This document shows positions 9,284 to 17,821 of a DNA stretch of 64,000 nt, one piece after another. Source of the stretch: Nostoc sp. FACHB-110 (GTDB lineage: Bacteria > Cyanobacteriota > Cyanobacteriia > Cyanobacteriales > Nostocaceae). The notes below the pieces were generated by a model. The model saw nothing but the letters and a program-made list of their open reading frames with translations, was not told the DNA's origin and did no database searches. The stretch spans positions 1-64,000 of the forward strand of contig NZ_JACJRU010000031.1 in NCBI RefSeq assembly GCF_014697425.1, written 5' to 3'. A program made the translations under genes and the position numbers. How positions within the stretch are numbered: position 1 is the stretch's first letter; every line of letters starts with the position of its first letter.

Positions 9284-11236
9284 ATGATGCTTTCTACTGA
9301 GCGAATAATTTACTGCATAAATCCAACATGCGATCGCCCGGCTAACTTTATAGGCGAACGAATTTGTGCTAATTGTCAAGCTCCCTTAATTTATCGTTAC
9401 CTCTGGGCTACTGGTACTTTAGCTACTACTATTCCACCAGAAACAATAGTGGCAGAGCGATACGAGGTTATCACGCAGCAAATCTGGTTAGATACGCAAC
9501 CAGGTCTACCACCAGCAGCCCCACAAAATTTACCACCAGAAGTCACACCCTACTTAAAACTATATCAACAGCATTTACATCTTCCCCAAGCCTATGGGTT
9601 TGTTTCTTCCCCCACAGAGGACGGCGATATTTTTTTACTAGAAAATGTCCCTGTAGATGAAACAGGTAATCTTTACCCAACCATAGCCAGTACTTGGGAA
9701 CAAGCCACAGCCGTTAGACAAGTTTATTGGTTATGGCAAATTCTCCAACTTTGGCAACCTTTATCGGAATTAGCGGTTGCCCAAAGTTTACTCATTCCCG
9801 ATAACTTACGTGTTCAAGGTTGGTGTGTGCGTTTATTAGAACTTCATCCCACCCCACCTGAGGAAAAAATCAGTTTGCGTGAATTAGGGCAATTTTGGCA
9901 ACCTTGGATAGCCTCAGCCCAACCACAAGTAGCTCAAGGCTTGCAAAATATAATTGAGCAAATGTGTGATGATGCCGCAGATTTCGAGACCATTACTACC
10001 CAACTGAATACTTTTTTACTTTCCGCCGCCGCAGAATTACCCCTCAGCTTGAGAGTTGCCGGAAGTACCGATACAGGGACAGAACTTGCCCAAAATGAGG
10101 ATACTTGTTACCCCAATACAAATGAACCCTACGACCCACTAATACCTCGGTTGTCAATGGTTTGCGATGGTATTGGTGGACACCAAGGTGGTGAAGTAGC
10201 AAGTCAAATGGCCGTACAATCGCTCAAATTGCAGACGCGTGCTTTATTAGCTGAAGTTGCCGAACAAACTGAACCTGTATTGCCAAACTTATTACGAGAA
10301 CAACTAGAAGCCAGCTTACGAGTAGTTAATAACTTAATTTGCGCCCGCAATGATGAACAAAAACGCCAAGGAAGAGAAAGGATGGCAACTACCTTGGTAA
10401 TGGCACTGCAACTACCGCAACGAGTTGTCACACTGTCTGGATGGCCTTCCCACAATGCCCATGAACTTTATTTAGTCAACATTGGTGATAGCCGGGCTTA
10501 CTGGATAACACGCAACTACTGTCAGCTATTAACAGTAGATGATGATGTTGCATGGCGAGAAGTTCGCCATCTCAGGAGTTTGTATCGGCAAGCACTCCAA
10601 AGACCGGATGCTACCGCTTTAACGCAAGCCTTGGGAACAAAAGATGCTGATTCTTTGCGCGTCACAATCCAACGCTTGATTATTGATGAAGAGGGTTTAC
10701 TATTACTATGTTCTGATGGTTTAAGTGACAATAATTGGGTAGAACACTCTTGGCAGGATTTTGCCACACCTTTGCTCACAGGGGAAATTTCCGTGGAAGA
10801 AGTGGTCGAAAATTTAATTAATCTAGCCAACCAAAAAAATGGTCACGATAACACCTCAGTTGTTCTCACTCTTTGCCAACTGTCTAAAGAATATTTGGTT
10901 CCAGTGATTTCTACCCCGCCGCCAGTCGAGATCATAGAAGTCGCAACACCAGAAATAGAAATCGAAGAACCAGCTTTCGCCCAAAGCAGTCAAGCTTTGC
11001 TAGATATCACTCTCACAGATGACCCAACCCCATCAACACACAGCCCATCACCAGTTCAAAAACCCAGCAAACAGCAGCGTCAACCATTAGTTTTCCTTGG
11101 GGGATTATTAGCGGTGTTAGTTGGAACTACAGGTTTGGGATGGTTTGCCTTATGGCAATTAAACCCCCAAGCATTACAACAGATATGTCAGAAATTACCG
11201 CAAACGTTACAATCTCTTTGTCCTCAACCTAAATAA
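9284..11236 (+). CDS. PP2C-family serine/threonine phosphatase with N-terminal zinc ribbon and C-terminal membrane anchor, 650 aa
   Basis: Residues 8-36 hold CX4C...CX2C (CINPTCDRP ... CANCQAP), a short zinc ribbon. The middle region (about 255-530) is a complete PP2C domain: GSTDTGTELAQNEDTC, VCDGIGGHQGGEVAS, RMATTLVMAL, NIGDSRAYWI, LLLCSDGLSDNNW and GHDNTSVVL, with all metal-binding aspartates visible. A Pro/Thr-rich linker leads to a final membrane helix (PLVFLGGLLAVLVGTTGLGW). It should dephosphorylate Ser/Thr on proteins at the inner face of a membrane, opposing the many Hanks-type kinases of these cyanobacteria. Two ATGs are adjacent at 9284 and 9287. The gene is alone in its transcription unit. 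Confidence 0.9.
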   Translation: MMLSTERIIYCINPTCDRPANFIGERICANCQAPLIYRYLWATGTLATTIPPETIVAERYEVITQQIWLDTQPGLPPAAPQNLPPEVTPYLKLYQQHLHLPQAYGFVSSPTEDGDIFLLENVPVDETGNLYPTIASTWEQATAVRQVYWLWQILQLWQPLSELAVAQSLLIPDNLRVQGWCVRLLELHPTPPEEKISLRELGQFWQPWIASAQPQVAQGLQNIIEQMCDDAADFETITTQLNTFLLSAAAELPLSLRVAGSTDTGTELAQNEDTCYPNTNEPYDPLIPRLSMVCDGIGGHQGGEVASQMAVQSLKLQTRALLAEVAEQTEPVLPNLLREQLEASLRVVNNLICARNDEQKRQGRERMATTLVMALQLPQRVVTLSGWPSHNAHELYLVNIGDSRAYWITRNYCQLLTVDDDVAWREVRHLRSLYRQALQRPDATALTQALGTKDADSLRVTIQRLIIDEEGLLLLCSDGLSDNNWVEHSWQDFATPLLTGEISVEEVVENLINLANQKNGHDNTSVVLTLCQLSKEYLVPVISTPPPVEIIEVATPEIEIEEPAFAQSSQALLDITLTDDPTPSTHSPSPVQKPSKQQRQPLVFLGGLLAVLVGTTGLGWFALWQLNPQALQQICQKLPQTLQSLCPQPK

Positions 11237-11779
11237 GTAGTTATACACAGTTAAATTGTTGGTGTATTTCGACAACAGACAAATAGCTGTCAAATCATTT
11301 TTTTTTAGGTACTTAATACTAGTTAACTTTTAGGTAATTACAAAAAATAGATTGTCAATAAGTAATATATAGCTGAGATTCAAAGAATAAGTTTATTTTG
11401 CATCATTTATTGATTTTGATATCACCTAACTAAATAATCGTCACTATAAGACATCGCATATAGGAACAGGTTATCCATTTGATGTAGAATTGGAACTGTT
11501 GTTAAATAGCACAGCAAAATTGTGACGGGTTTTTTTAGCCCGTTAGCCTACTAGTCCTCAAAAATCGCTGATGAGACAAATCTAAGCTTAAGCAGTTGCA
11601 TTTGAGGAGGTAAAAGCAGTGAGGCATTTGTCGCTGATTAACCATTATCAAAGCCTGCATGGGCAGGCTTTGTTTGTATTACAGTTGCAGATGCCTAAAA
11701 CATAGCGTGTGTCTAGATTAAATATGAAAAATTAACTGTTATTGACAGTTGATTTTTCAGCAAGTAAGTTCGATGAGGG
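11237..11779. other. 543-base spacer with possible small RNA upstream of ftrV
   Basis: AT-rich spacer after the PP2C gene. ACGGG (11525-11529) can pair with CCCGT (11539-11543) around a T-rich loop. About 11560-11640 contains segments able to pair with each other (GACAAAT near 11574 with ATTTGTC near 11626) around a purine-rich GGAGGTAAAA stretch, followed directly by the strong hairpin at 11650-11671. This could be a small RNA ending in a terminator, or a long ftrV leader. It does not match Yfr1 or 6S RNA as I remember them. Confidence 0.3.
11650..11680 (+). terminator. hairpin, probable Rho-independent terminator
   Basis: A perfect 9-bp stem, AAAGCCTGC (11650-11658) with GCAGGCTTT (11663-11671), closes a 4-base loop and is followed by GTTTGTATT. 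It lies 100 bases before ftrV, so it ends either a small RNA or read-through from the PP2C gene. Confidence 0.6.
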
Positions 11780-12052
11780 ATGGCTGTGGAGATTGTTGTA
11801 GAACCGCAAAAGCTAGGTGTAAATGTTGTTATGAAAGTTGGCGATCGCGTCCGTGTTAATAAATCGGTTGTAGTTTATCATCATCCTGAACATCGCGGTC
11901 AAGCTTTTGACCTCAAAGGCTCAGAAGGCGACATTGTGGAATTGGTGACACAATGGCAAGGTAGACCTGTAAGTGCGAACTTGCCGATATTAGTGCAGTT
12001 TAGTAAAAAGTTTAAAGCCCATTTACGTGAAAATGAGTTAGAAATCATTTAA
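11780..12052 (+). CDS. ftrV: ferredoxin-thioredoxin reductase, variable (alpha) chain
   Basis: FtrV is the small SH3-like subunit that stabilises the catalytic FtrC subunit. The FtrV-FtrC heterodimer passes electrons from ferredoxin to thioredoxin and so links light to enzyme redox control. The signature VGDRVRVNKSVVVYHHPEHR and LPILVQFSKKFKAHLRENEL is complete. Most homologues begin at the internal ATG at residue 18 (11831, MKVGDRVRV), which would give 73 residues, the usual length; the upstream ATG adds 17 residues of no known function. ftrC is not adjacent, which is normal in cyanobacteria. Confidence 0.93.
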   Translation: MAVEIVVEPQKLGVNVVMKVGDRVRVNKSVVVYHHPEHRGQAFDLKGSEGDIVELVTQWQGRPVSANLPILVQFSKKFKAHLRENELEII

Positions 12053-12057
12053 CTTTT

Positions 12058-12279
12058 TTAGAAGCGGCGAAACCATCTCAAAATATTTAGTTCGCCGCGC
12101 ATTTTTTGTAATTCTTGCCGGTGATGTGCTGCTGTTGTGTAATACCATTCACAATAACGTTGAAATTCTAGCCGCGCCTGCACTTCGTGATAAAATTCAT
12201 GAGTTGTTTGATAAACACTAAAATTATCTTCAGTTTCAGGTTGCGGTGATGGAATAATATGCGGTAATTCTTGAGACAT
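12058..12279 (-). CDS. conserved hypothetical small protein, 73 aa
   Basis: Not recognised by function. It is hydrophilic, with no membrane segment or signal. The middle is rich in aromatic and charged residues (YHEVQARLEFQRYCEWYYTT) and probably helical; the C terminus ends in LRWFRRF. It converges on ftrV, with only 5 bases between the two stop codons. An ATG start and good codon use argue that it is real. Confidence 0.6.
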   Translation of the reverse strand: MSQELPHIIPSPQPETEDNFSVYQTTHEFYHEVQARLEFQRYCEWYYTTAAHHRQELQKMRGELNILRWFRRF

Positions 12280-12454
12280 AATTAATCAAAAATTAGTTTT
12301 TATGATCTGAGGATTGCCAGCAAAATTCTGATGGCTATTTCTCATGATGACAACATCAATCAACGATTAAACTTATACAATACAAGGCTTTTCAGCCTGT
12401 AAGCTAGCAAATATTTGCGGACATATCATTTATTTAGCCAGAAAATTATACGTT

Positions 12455-13246
12455 TTATAGCCAACCTCGTAAACGATAAATAAAATTACCCAGATATTCT
12501 TTTAAGGCTAACGTAAATTGATGCAGATTGTTGGTATCAGGCAATAAATTCAGTAAAGCACCTTTAGGTGTACTAGAAAGTTCTTGCAATTCGCCTTTAG
12601 TTACCAAAAAGTCGGTAGGTGCAGGAATTACATCAATACCCAGACGCTGGAAAATTTTGAGCGATCGCGGCATATGCATCGCAGATGTAACTAATAATAC
12701 TTGTTGAATGCCCCGGGTCTGCAAAATTTTCTTCACATTCACTGCATTCTGATAGGTATTCAGAGAATCTGGTTCTTCAATAATTGCCTCAGACGGTATT
12801 CCAAGCGAGGTCAAAATACTGGCCATATCCGCCGATTCTGATGCGCCGCTACCACGCCAATCAATGCGCCCACCACTGAGAATAATTTTAGGAGCTTTTT
12901 TTTGCCGATATAATTGTGCCGCATAAATGACGCGATCGCCTGTTTCGCTTAAATCTACACCAGGGCGAGGATAAAACGCTGATTTAGTCGCCCCACCTAA
13001 AACTACAATTGCTTCGGCATTAGGTATTGGCCCTGAAGGAATATTTTGCCATTCTAGGGAGCGTACCAGTAATTTAGCTGTCCAAGCATTACTGCAAACT
13101 AGTAATAAAAATAAGGATAAGGCGATCGCTGCCATTGCAATACGCGGTCTTTTACGCAGAGTCACCAATGCTACTACTAAACTGACACTAGCTAAACCCA
13201 AAGGGTAAAAAAATAGTGGTAGCAACTTGGAAAGATATAAAAACAT
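12455..13246 (-). CDS. YdcF/SanA-like DUF218 family membrane protein, 263 aa
   Basis: Two N-terminal membrane helices (about 8-28 and 36-55) lead to a DUF218 domain. Its landmarks are NAEAIVVLGG, a Gly/Asp region with GDRVIYAAQLY, KIILSGG, the acidic SESADMASIL, and VTSAMHMPRS. Relatives (YdcF, SanA, ElyC) act at the cell envelope, and ElyC affects peptidoglycan and lipid-carrier metabolism; the exact reaction is unclear. The domain would face the periplasm. It starts at an ATG and is probably monocistronic. Confidence 0.85.
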   Translation of the reverse strand: MFLYLSKLLPLFFYPLGLASVSLVVALVTLRKRPRIAMAAIALSLFLLLVCSNAWTAKLLVRSLEWQNIPSGPIPNAEAIVVLGGATKSAFYPRPGVDLSETGDRVIYAAQLYRQKKAPKIILSGGRIDWRGSGASESADMASILTSLGIPSEAIIEEPDSLNTYQNAVNVKKILQTRGIQQVLLVTSAMHMPRSLKIFQRLGIDVIPAPTDFLVTKGELQELSSTPKGALLNLLPDTNNLHQFTLALKEYLGNFIYRLRGWL

Positions 13247-13276
13247 ATTCAGCTAGGACTATCAGTTAAAAGTTTG

Positions 13277-13333
13277 GGACTTACGCAAAAACTCTCCAAT
13301 CCTCATTTCTCCATGAACTCTGTGCGTAAGTCC
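13277..13333. mobile_element. short MITE-like element with GGACTTACGCA ends
   Basis: GGACTTACGCA (13277-13287) is repeated in perfect inversion as TGCGTAAGTCC (13323-13333), giving a 57-bp element. The same ends flank the 91-bp element at 60756-60846, and single copies occur near 13994 and 56720. It encodes nothing and would need a transposase in trans to move. Confidence 0.6.
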
Positions 13334-13462
13334 TCAAGTTAAAAAATGTAAGTCAAAAATTTTTAACGGGGGAGAGGGAACGAACAGACAAACTGTTTCC
13401 CTCTCCCGTTAGCGCAGCCTCTCGTAGAGAAGGGAGTTGACTTTTGACTTTTAACTTTTTGA

Positions 13463-13957
13463 CTATCTTTGCCAAAATCGAAAATTAAAACCTCTCTCAC
13501 GGCGAAAACGGCGATTAGTCCTTCTTTTTTGTTGTTTAGTAATTCTCGTACTAGGTCTTTCCTCACCTTCTGGTATAACTTCAACTGGTAGCTGAGTTCT
13601 CGTTTCTTCTTTGCTACCCCACCAAGCAATAATCCAGCCTGCACCAATAGCCCCCATACCACCTAGCAAGATACTCAACGGTGCAGAATATCCCAACCAT
13701 ACAAAGCCTAACAAGAAAAATAACCAGTATTTTAGTCCAGCATCAATACCATCATTAGAGGCAACACTTGGTGCTTGAGGACTATTTTTATTAACATTAG
13801 TTAGCCAGCCTAAAGTAAAACCAGCCAGAATTCCCAAAAAGATACTTAAAGATATTGGAGAACCCGCAATAATTAAAATGAATGTGAGAAATGAGCCAAA
13901 TATTAGCTGAGAAATAAACTCAGAAGAGAAATTGAATAAGTTGTTATTGTTTGACAT
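13463..13957 (-). CDS. hypothetical membrane protein, 164 aa
   Basis: Not recognised. From the ATG at 13957 (an earlier in-frame codon at 14008 gives a less natural start) the protein has about four hydrophobic helices: FISQLIFGSFLTFILIIAG, ISLSIFLGILAGFTLGWL, YWLFFLLGFVWLGYSAP and LSILLGGMGAIGAGWIIAWW. A strongly basic tail rich in Arg follows (TKQQKRRTNRRFRRERGFNF). It is an inner-membrane protein with a cytoplasmic, possibly nucleic-acid or lipid-binding tail. Conserved cyanobacterial status is likely but unproven. Confidence 0.6.
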   Translation of the reverse strand: MSNNNNLFNFSSEFISQLIFGSFLTFILIIAGSPISLSIFLGILAGFTLGWLTNVNKNSPQAPSVASNDGIDAGLKYWLFFLLGFVWLGYSAPLSILLGGMGAIGAGWIIAWWGSKEETRTQLPVEVIPEGEERPSTRITKQQKRRTNRRFRRERGFNFRFWQR

Positions 13958-14085
13958 GATTTCACTGGTTAAAGGTTTAGGGTAACAAAGGTCAGGACTT
14001 ACGCACAAAGGTTAGTTGTGGAGATTTGGTGTCAATGTTCTTCACACCTACGCCCCTCCACCCCTAAACCCCTACACCCTTTCCT

Positions 14086-15636
14086 TCACACCCTTTTCTC
14101 ACTCAAAGATTGTAATTGTGTCTCTGGCGGTTGAGTGGTATCCCACGTAATAACATAGGGTTTTTCCGACTCAGCAAAAGATTCAGCGTGCTTGAGTTGA
14201 GATGCTAATAAATCTACAGTAGCGTCAGCAATATCACCAGTACGCTTCACAAGCCGTTGTTGAATTACTTCTATCGGTGCAGTGCAATGGATAATCTGCA
14301 CAGGAAGTTGGTAATTTTGGGCTTGGGAAATTGCCGCTTGTCGCAGTTTTTCTTGGTCATACTTAGCATCTAATATCACGGTAAAGCCTTGATTAGCTAG
14401 TATAGTTCCCAAGTTTAATAACCGTGCATAAGTTTTTTGCGTCATTTCCGGCGTATACAAATCATCACCACCACGTTCTGATAGTAGGATACCGCCTAAA
14501 TGTTTCCGCACTGCATCTGAACGGATATGAATTGCATTAAATTGGCGGGCTAAATATTTAGCAGTCGTACTCTTCCCGGAACCTGACAACCCCGACATTA
14601 AAATTAGTCGGCCTTGTTTGGGTTGCGTATATTGCCAAGCCAGTTGGTAATATTTGGCTGCGGTTTTGGCAGCTTCTTCTTTCACATCTGCTGGTACACC
14701 AGGATCATCTAGCAAAAATGAAGTTACCTTGGCTCTTACATAAGACTGCCGATTTAAATATATGGGCAGTACTTCTAAGCCTTCCCAGTCACCAGTCTGT
14801 TCTAGATAAGTATTTAAATAAGCATTACTTAAGTCTGGACGCTCTTGTGCTTCCAAATCCATTACCGCATAAGCAATATCGAACATGACATCGACAAAGC
14901 GAAATGGCTCGTTAAATTCTATGCAATCAAATAACAAAATTTTCTCTTGCCACCGACAAATATTGCGTAGGTGTAAATCTCCGTGACATTCTCGAATATA
15001 GTTGTTTTCAATTCTTTTTTGAAATAACTCTGCTTTTTCCGCAAAGAATTTGTCTGTATAGGCTTTAGTTTCATCAAATTGCTGCTGTGTTTGCGGGCCA
15101 CCAATATATTTTTCAGTTTGCTCGTAGTTTTCATCAAACGCAGCACGCACTTGCGGTACTTCACCAAAACTACGAATGTAATCATTAGTTTCAGTTTTTG
15201 TATGGTACTGAGCTACAACCTTACCCAGTTCTTCCAAATGAACCTCATTTAACTTGCCTTGGGCAAACAAGTTGCTCAATAATGTGTCTTGGGGAAACTC
15301 ACGCATTTTGACTACATACTCGGCAGGCTCAACCGTTCCCCCTAAATGATATTGTTCTCCTTCTAGCGTCACTGGCAGAACTTCTAAATACAGTTCTGCT
15401 GCACCTCGTCGGTTGAGTCTTAACTCTTCTTGGCAAAAATGCTGGCGTTTTTCTAAAGTAGAAAAATCCAAAAAGCCAAAATTCACTGGTTTTTTTAACT
15501 TATAGGCGTAATCTCCTGTAAGCAGCACATAAGAAATGTGAGTTTGACTTAATTTAATTGGTTCTGTTACAGCGTGAGGGTAAAATCCTGGCTGTAACAT
15601 CTGCTGAATTAAAGCTGGAAGAGTGACTTCTGTCAT
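14086..15636 (-). CDS. bifunctional APH-like kinase / AAA_33 P-loop kinase, 516 aa
   Basis: The N-terminal about 330 residues resemble the aminoglycoside-phosphotransferase fold. The catalytic segment HGDLHLRNIC and the metal-binding LLFDCIEFNEPFR are visible. The C-terminal about 170 residues form a small P-loop kinase with Walker A GLSGSGKSTTAK and FTVILDAKYD. This fusion is widespread in bacteria, often annotated as aminoglycoside phosphotransferase plus ATP-binding protein. Its substrate is unknown, and the annotation does not imply antibiotic resistance. The start is the ATG at 15636. STRR-like GGGGCTAGG repeats lie upstream. Confidence 0.85.
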   Translation of the reverse strand: MTEVTLPALIQQMLQPGFYPHAVTEPIKLSQTHISYVLLTGDYAYKLKKPVNFGFLDFSTLEKRQHFCQEELRLNRRGAAELYLEVLPVTLEGEQYHLGGTVEPAEYVVKMREFPQDTLLSNLFAQGKLNEVHLEELGKVVAQYHTKTETNDYIRSFGEVPQVRAAFDENYEQTEKYIGGPQTQQQFDETKAYTDKFFAEKAELFQKRIENNYIRECHGDLHLRNICRWQEKILLFDCIEFNEPFRFVDVMFDIAYAVMDLEAQERPDLSNAYLNTYLEQTGDWEGLEVLPIYLNRQSYVRAKVTSFLLDDPGVPADVKEEAAKTAAKYYQLAWQYTQPKQGRLILMSGLSGSGKSTTAKYLARQFNAIHIRSDAVRKHLGGILLSERGGDDLYTPEMTQKTYARLLNLGTILANQGFTVILDAKYDQEKLRQAAISQAQNYQLPVQIIHCTAPIEVIQQRLVKRTGDIADATVDLLASQLKHAESFAESEKPYVITWDTTQPPETQLQSLSEKRV

Positions 15637-15810
15637 GTTTTTTATTTAGAGACTAAAGACTAGGAGTTAGGGGCTAGGAAAGAAGGATGTTTTTATGTTT
15701 AGAGACTAGCAATTAGGTGCTAGGGAATAGAACAAAGGAAAAAGATATTTTTATGTTTGTGAAAAATACTAGCCTCTCGCCTCTAGTCCTTAGCCCCTTT
15801 TTCATCTTTA
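15637..15810. repeat. STRR-like repeat tract
   Basis: Degenerate heptamers such as GACTAGG, GTTAGGG and GCTAGGA recur between about 15650 and 15730, with their complement (TAGTCCTTAGCCCC) near 15783-15797. The two halves could pair into a long imperfect hairpin. Non-coding. Confidence 0.45.
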
Positions 15811-15820
15811 GTAGCTTACC

Positions 15821-15846
15821 AAAAAACCAGGGTTTTACCCCTGGCA
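15821..15846 (-). terminator. Rho-independent terminator of purA-rplY
   Basis: Read on the minus strand, CCAGGG and CCCTGG pair as a 6-bp GC-rich stem (15844-15839 with 15832-15827), followed at once by TTTTTT (15826-15821). It lies about 60 bases past the rplY stop. Confidence 0.8.
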
Positions 15847-15902
15847 TGATCAGCAATTATTCCAAAATTCCAGTATTAATCAACACAGACGATTAGTCTG
15901 TT

Positions 15903-16202
15903 CTAGCCTTTGGCAGTGGCATAGAAACTGAGGTGGTAAGGTGTACCTTTTGCTGGATGAACTTGAACTTCCTTGAGGACAGTTTTACCAGTCCATTGCA
16001 AATCAGGAATGTTGAGTTCTATTTCTGTTTGATTAACAGCAGCCTTTTTTAGTAGGCGTTCAACGACTTTGGCATCAACTACCAAAGAAATAGATTCGGC
16101 TCCATTGTGGCCATACAAATTAGCGGGGATTAAACCAGAACGACGCAAAGCATTGGGCTTACTGCCTTCTGGTCGCTTGTGAGATTCAACTGTCACAGTC
16201 AT
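15903..16202 (-). CDS. rplY: 50S ribosomal protein L25
   Basis: L25 binds 5S rRNA in the central protuberance of the large subunit. The 99-residue protein has the L25 core: MTVTVESHKRPEGSKPNALRR, GLIPANLYGHNG and LKEVQVHPAKGTPYHLSF. It is the short form without the C-terminal TL5/CTC extension. It lies 64 bases downstream of purA on the same strand, so co-transcription is likely, ending at the terminator at 15821-15846. The gap between them holds an 8-bp hairpin (TCATTGGT with ACCAATGA, 16232-16259) made of dispersed TCATTGG repeats. Confidence 0.93.
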   Translation of the reverse strand: MTVTVESHKRPEGSKPNALRRSGLIPANLYGHNGAESISLVVDAKVVERLLKKAAVNQTEIELNIPDLQWTGKTVLKEVQVHPAKGTPYHLSFYATAKG

Positions 16203-16266
16203 GTTGATTGTCCTTTGTCATTTGTTTTTGGTCATTGGTCATTTACTAATCACCAATGACTAATTA

Positions 16267-17610
16267 TTAAGCACTCAGCAAGGAGGCAGGTGTGCCGTCT
16301 GCGTGCAGTAATGCACGTTTGGGGCCGTGAATGGGGTCTTCTACAATTATGGTTTGATCGCGGCTGGCTCCTAAGGAAACGATCGCAATCGGGACTTCCA
16401 TCAATTCTGCTAAGAATTTTAGGTAGTCTAGTGCTTGCTGTGGCAAGTCTTCTAGGGTGCGGCAGTCGCTTGTTGACTTCTGCCATCCTGGTAAGGTTTT
16501 GTAGATGGGGCGACAACGGGCAAACTGACGAGCGCTAGTGGGAAAGTGTTCGCAACGTTCGCCATCTATTTCGTAGGCGACACAAACTTGAATTTCTGCT
16601 AATTCATCCAGAACGTCGAGTTTGGTAATCGCCATACAGTCCATACCATTAATCCGGACAGCATAACGACCGATGACCGCATCAAACCAACCGCAACGCC
16701 GTTTTCGTCCGGTGGTTGTGCCAAATTCCGCACCGCGATCGCACAAATGTTCGCCTAGTTCCCCGTCTAACTCTGTGGGAAAAGGCCCTTCGCCCACACG
16801 GGTTGTGTAGGCTTTTGACACCCCAATTACCCGATCTATCATTGTCGGCCCTAATCCTGTACCTACGCAAGCTCCACCCGCAACAGGGTTAGACGAGGTA
16901 ACATAAGGATAAGTCCCATGATCTAAATCCAGAAGTGTACCTTGCGCTCCTTCAAATAAGATGTTGCGCCGCTTTTGAATTGAATCGTATATTTTTAACG
17001 ATGTATCAACAACATAAGGACGCAGGCGCTCGGCATACCCCAAATACTGCTCTATTACTTCTTTGGGGTCTAGGGGTGGCAAGTTGTAAAGTTTTTCTAA
17101 AATGACGTTTTTATAATTGATTGTCCACTCTAACTGGTCGCGCAGACCGTTTGAGTCCATCAAATCTAATACCCTGATGCCTGTGCGCTCTGATTTATCA
17201 GCATAAGTCGGGCCAATTCCTCGCCCAGTTGTGCCGATTTTATGGTTTCCCCGCCGTTCTTCTGATGCCTTATCAATCAATCGATGGTATGGCATCGTGA
17301 CATGTGCTGTCTCAGAAATCAACAGTTTGGCAGTGGAAATATTGAGTTCTTCTAGTTGGTCGAGTTCTGCTATCAAAACCTGTGGATCAATGACTGTCCC
17401 ACAGCCGATGATGCACTCGGTATCTGGATACAAAATACCAGAGGGAATCAGGTGAAGTTTAAAAGTTTGACCCTGGACTACGATTGTATGTCCAGCATTC
17501 ACCCCCCCTTGATAACGTACCACTACATCTGCGGAGCGGCTGAGTAAGTCAGTTATTTTACCTTTCCCTTCGTCGCCCCACTGGGCACCTATGACAATGA
17601 CGTTAGCCAA
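16267..17610 (-). CDS. purA: adenylosuccinate synthetase
   Basis: PurA joins IMP and aspartate with GTP to make adenylosuccinate, the first committed step to AMP. The GTP-binding loop GAQWGDEGKGK is at the N terminus with Asp and Lys in place, followed by GGVNAGHT, IGTTGRGIGP, and later CGWFDAVIGRYAVRING. At 447 residues it is a little longer than the bacterial norm (about 430). The start is an ATG at 17610. It is probably the first gene of a purA-rplY operon. Confidence 0.97.
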   Translation of the reverse strand: MANVIVIGAQWGDEGKGKITDLLSRSADVVVRYQGGVNAGHTIVVQGQTFKLHLIPSGILYPDTECIIGCGTVIDPQVLIAELDQLEELNISTAKLLISETAHVTMPYHRLIDKASEERRGNHKIGTTGRGIGPTYADKSERTGIRVLDLMDSNGLRDQLEWTINYKNVILEKLYNLPPLDPKEVIEQYLGYAERLRPYVVDTSLKIYDSIQKRRNILFEGAQGTLLDLDHGTYPYVTSSNPVAGGACVGTGLGPTMIDRVIGVSKAYTTRVGEGPFPTELDGELGEHLCDRGAEFGTTTGRKRRCGWFDAVIGRYAVRINGMDCMAITKLDVLDELAEIQVCVAYEIDGERCEHFPTSARQFARCRPIYKTLPGWQKSTSDCRTLEDLPQQALDYLKFLAELMEVPIAIVSLGASRDQTIIVEDPIHGPKRALLHADGTPASLLSA

Positions 17611-17821
17611 GCGTTTATATTAAGAGGTAAAGTTTCCACAAACTATTATTTTATACATATATTGAAAAATATGTCAATAAAATATTAAAAAATGAAGAAT
17701 TCTGGTTGCGCAAGCGATCGCGTCATCTCCAGATATTCATCAATATTATTGATAGCTAAGAAAATTAAAGCCAGATAATTGCGATCGCTATTAATATAGT
17801 CTGCGATCGCACTCTTTCCCT

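Noticed and set aside
11560..11680. Yfr1 or 6S RNA
   Set aside because: The ACUCCUCACAC core of Yfr1 is not present on either strand, and the fold does not give the long 6S hairpin with its central bubble.
13363..13662. 99-codon minus-strand ORF
   Set aside because: It overlaps the membrane-protein gene in another frame and mostly reads repeat DNA.
14086..15636. Aminoglycoside resistance gene
   Set aside because: The APH-like fold is fused to a P-loop kinase, an architecture common in bacteria without a link to resistance.
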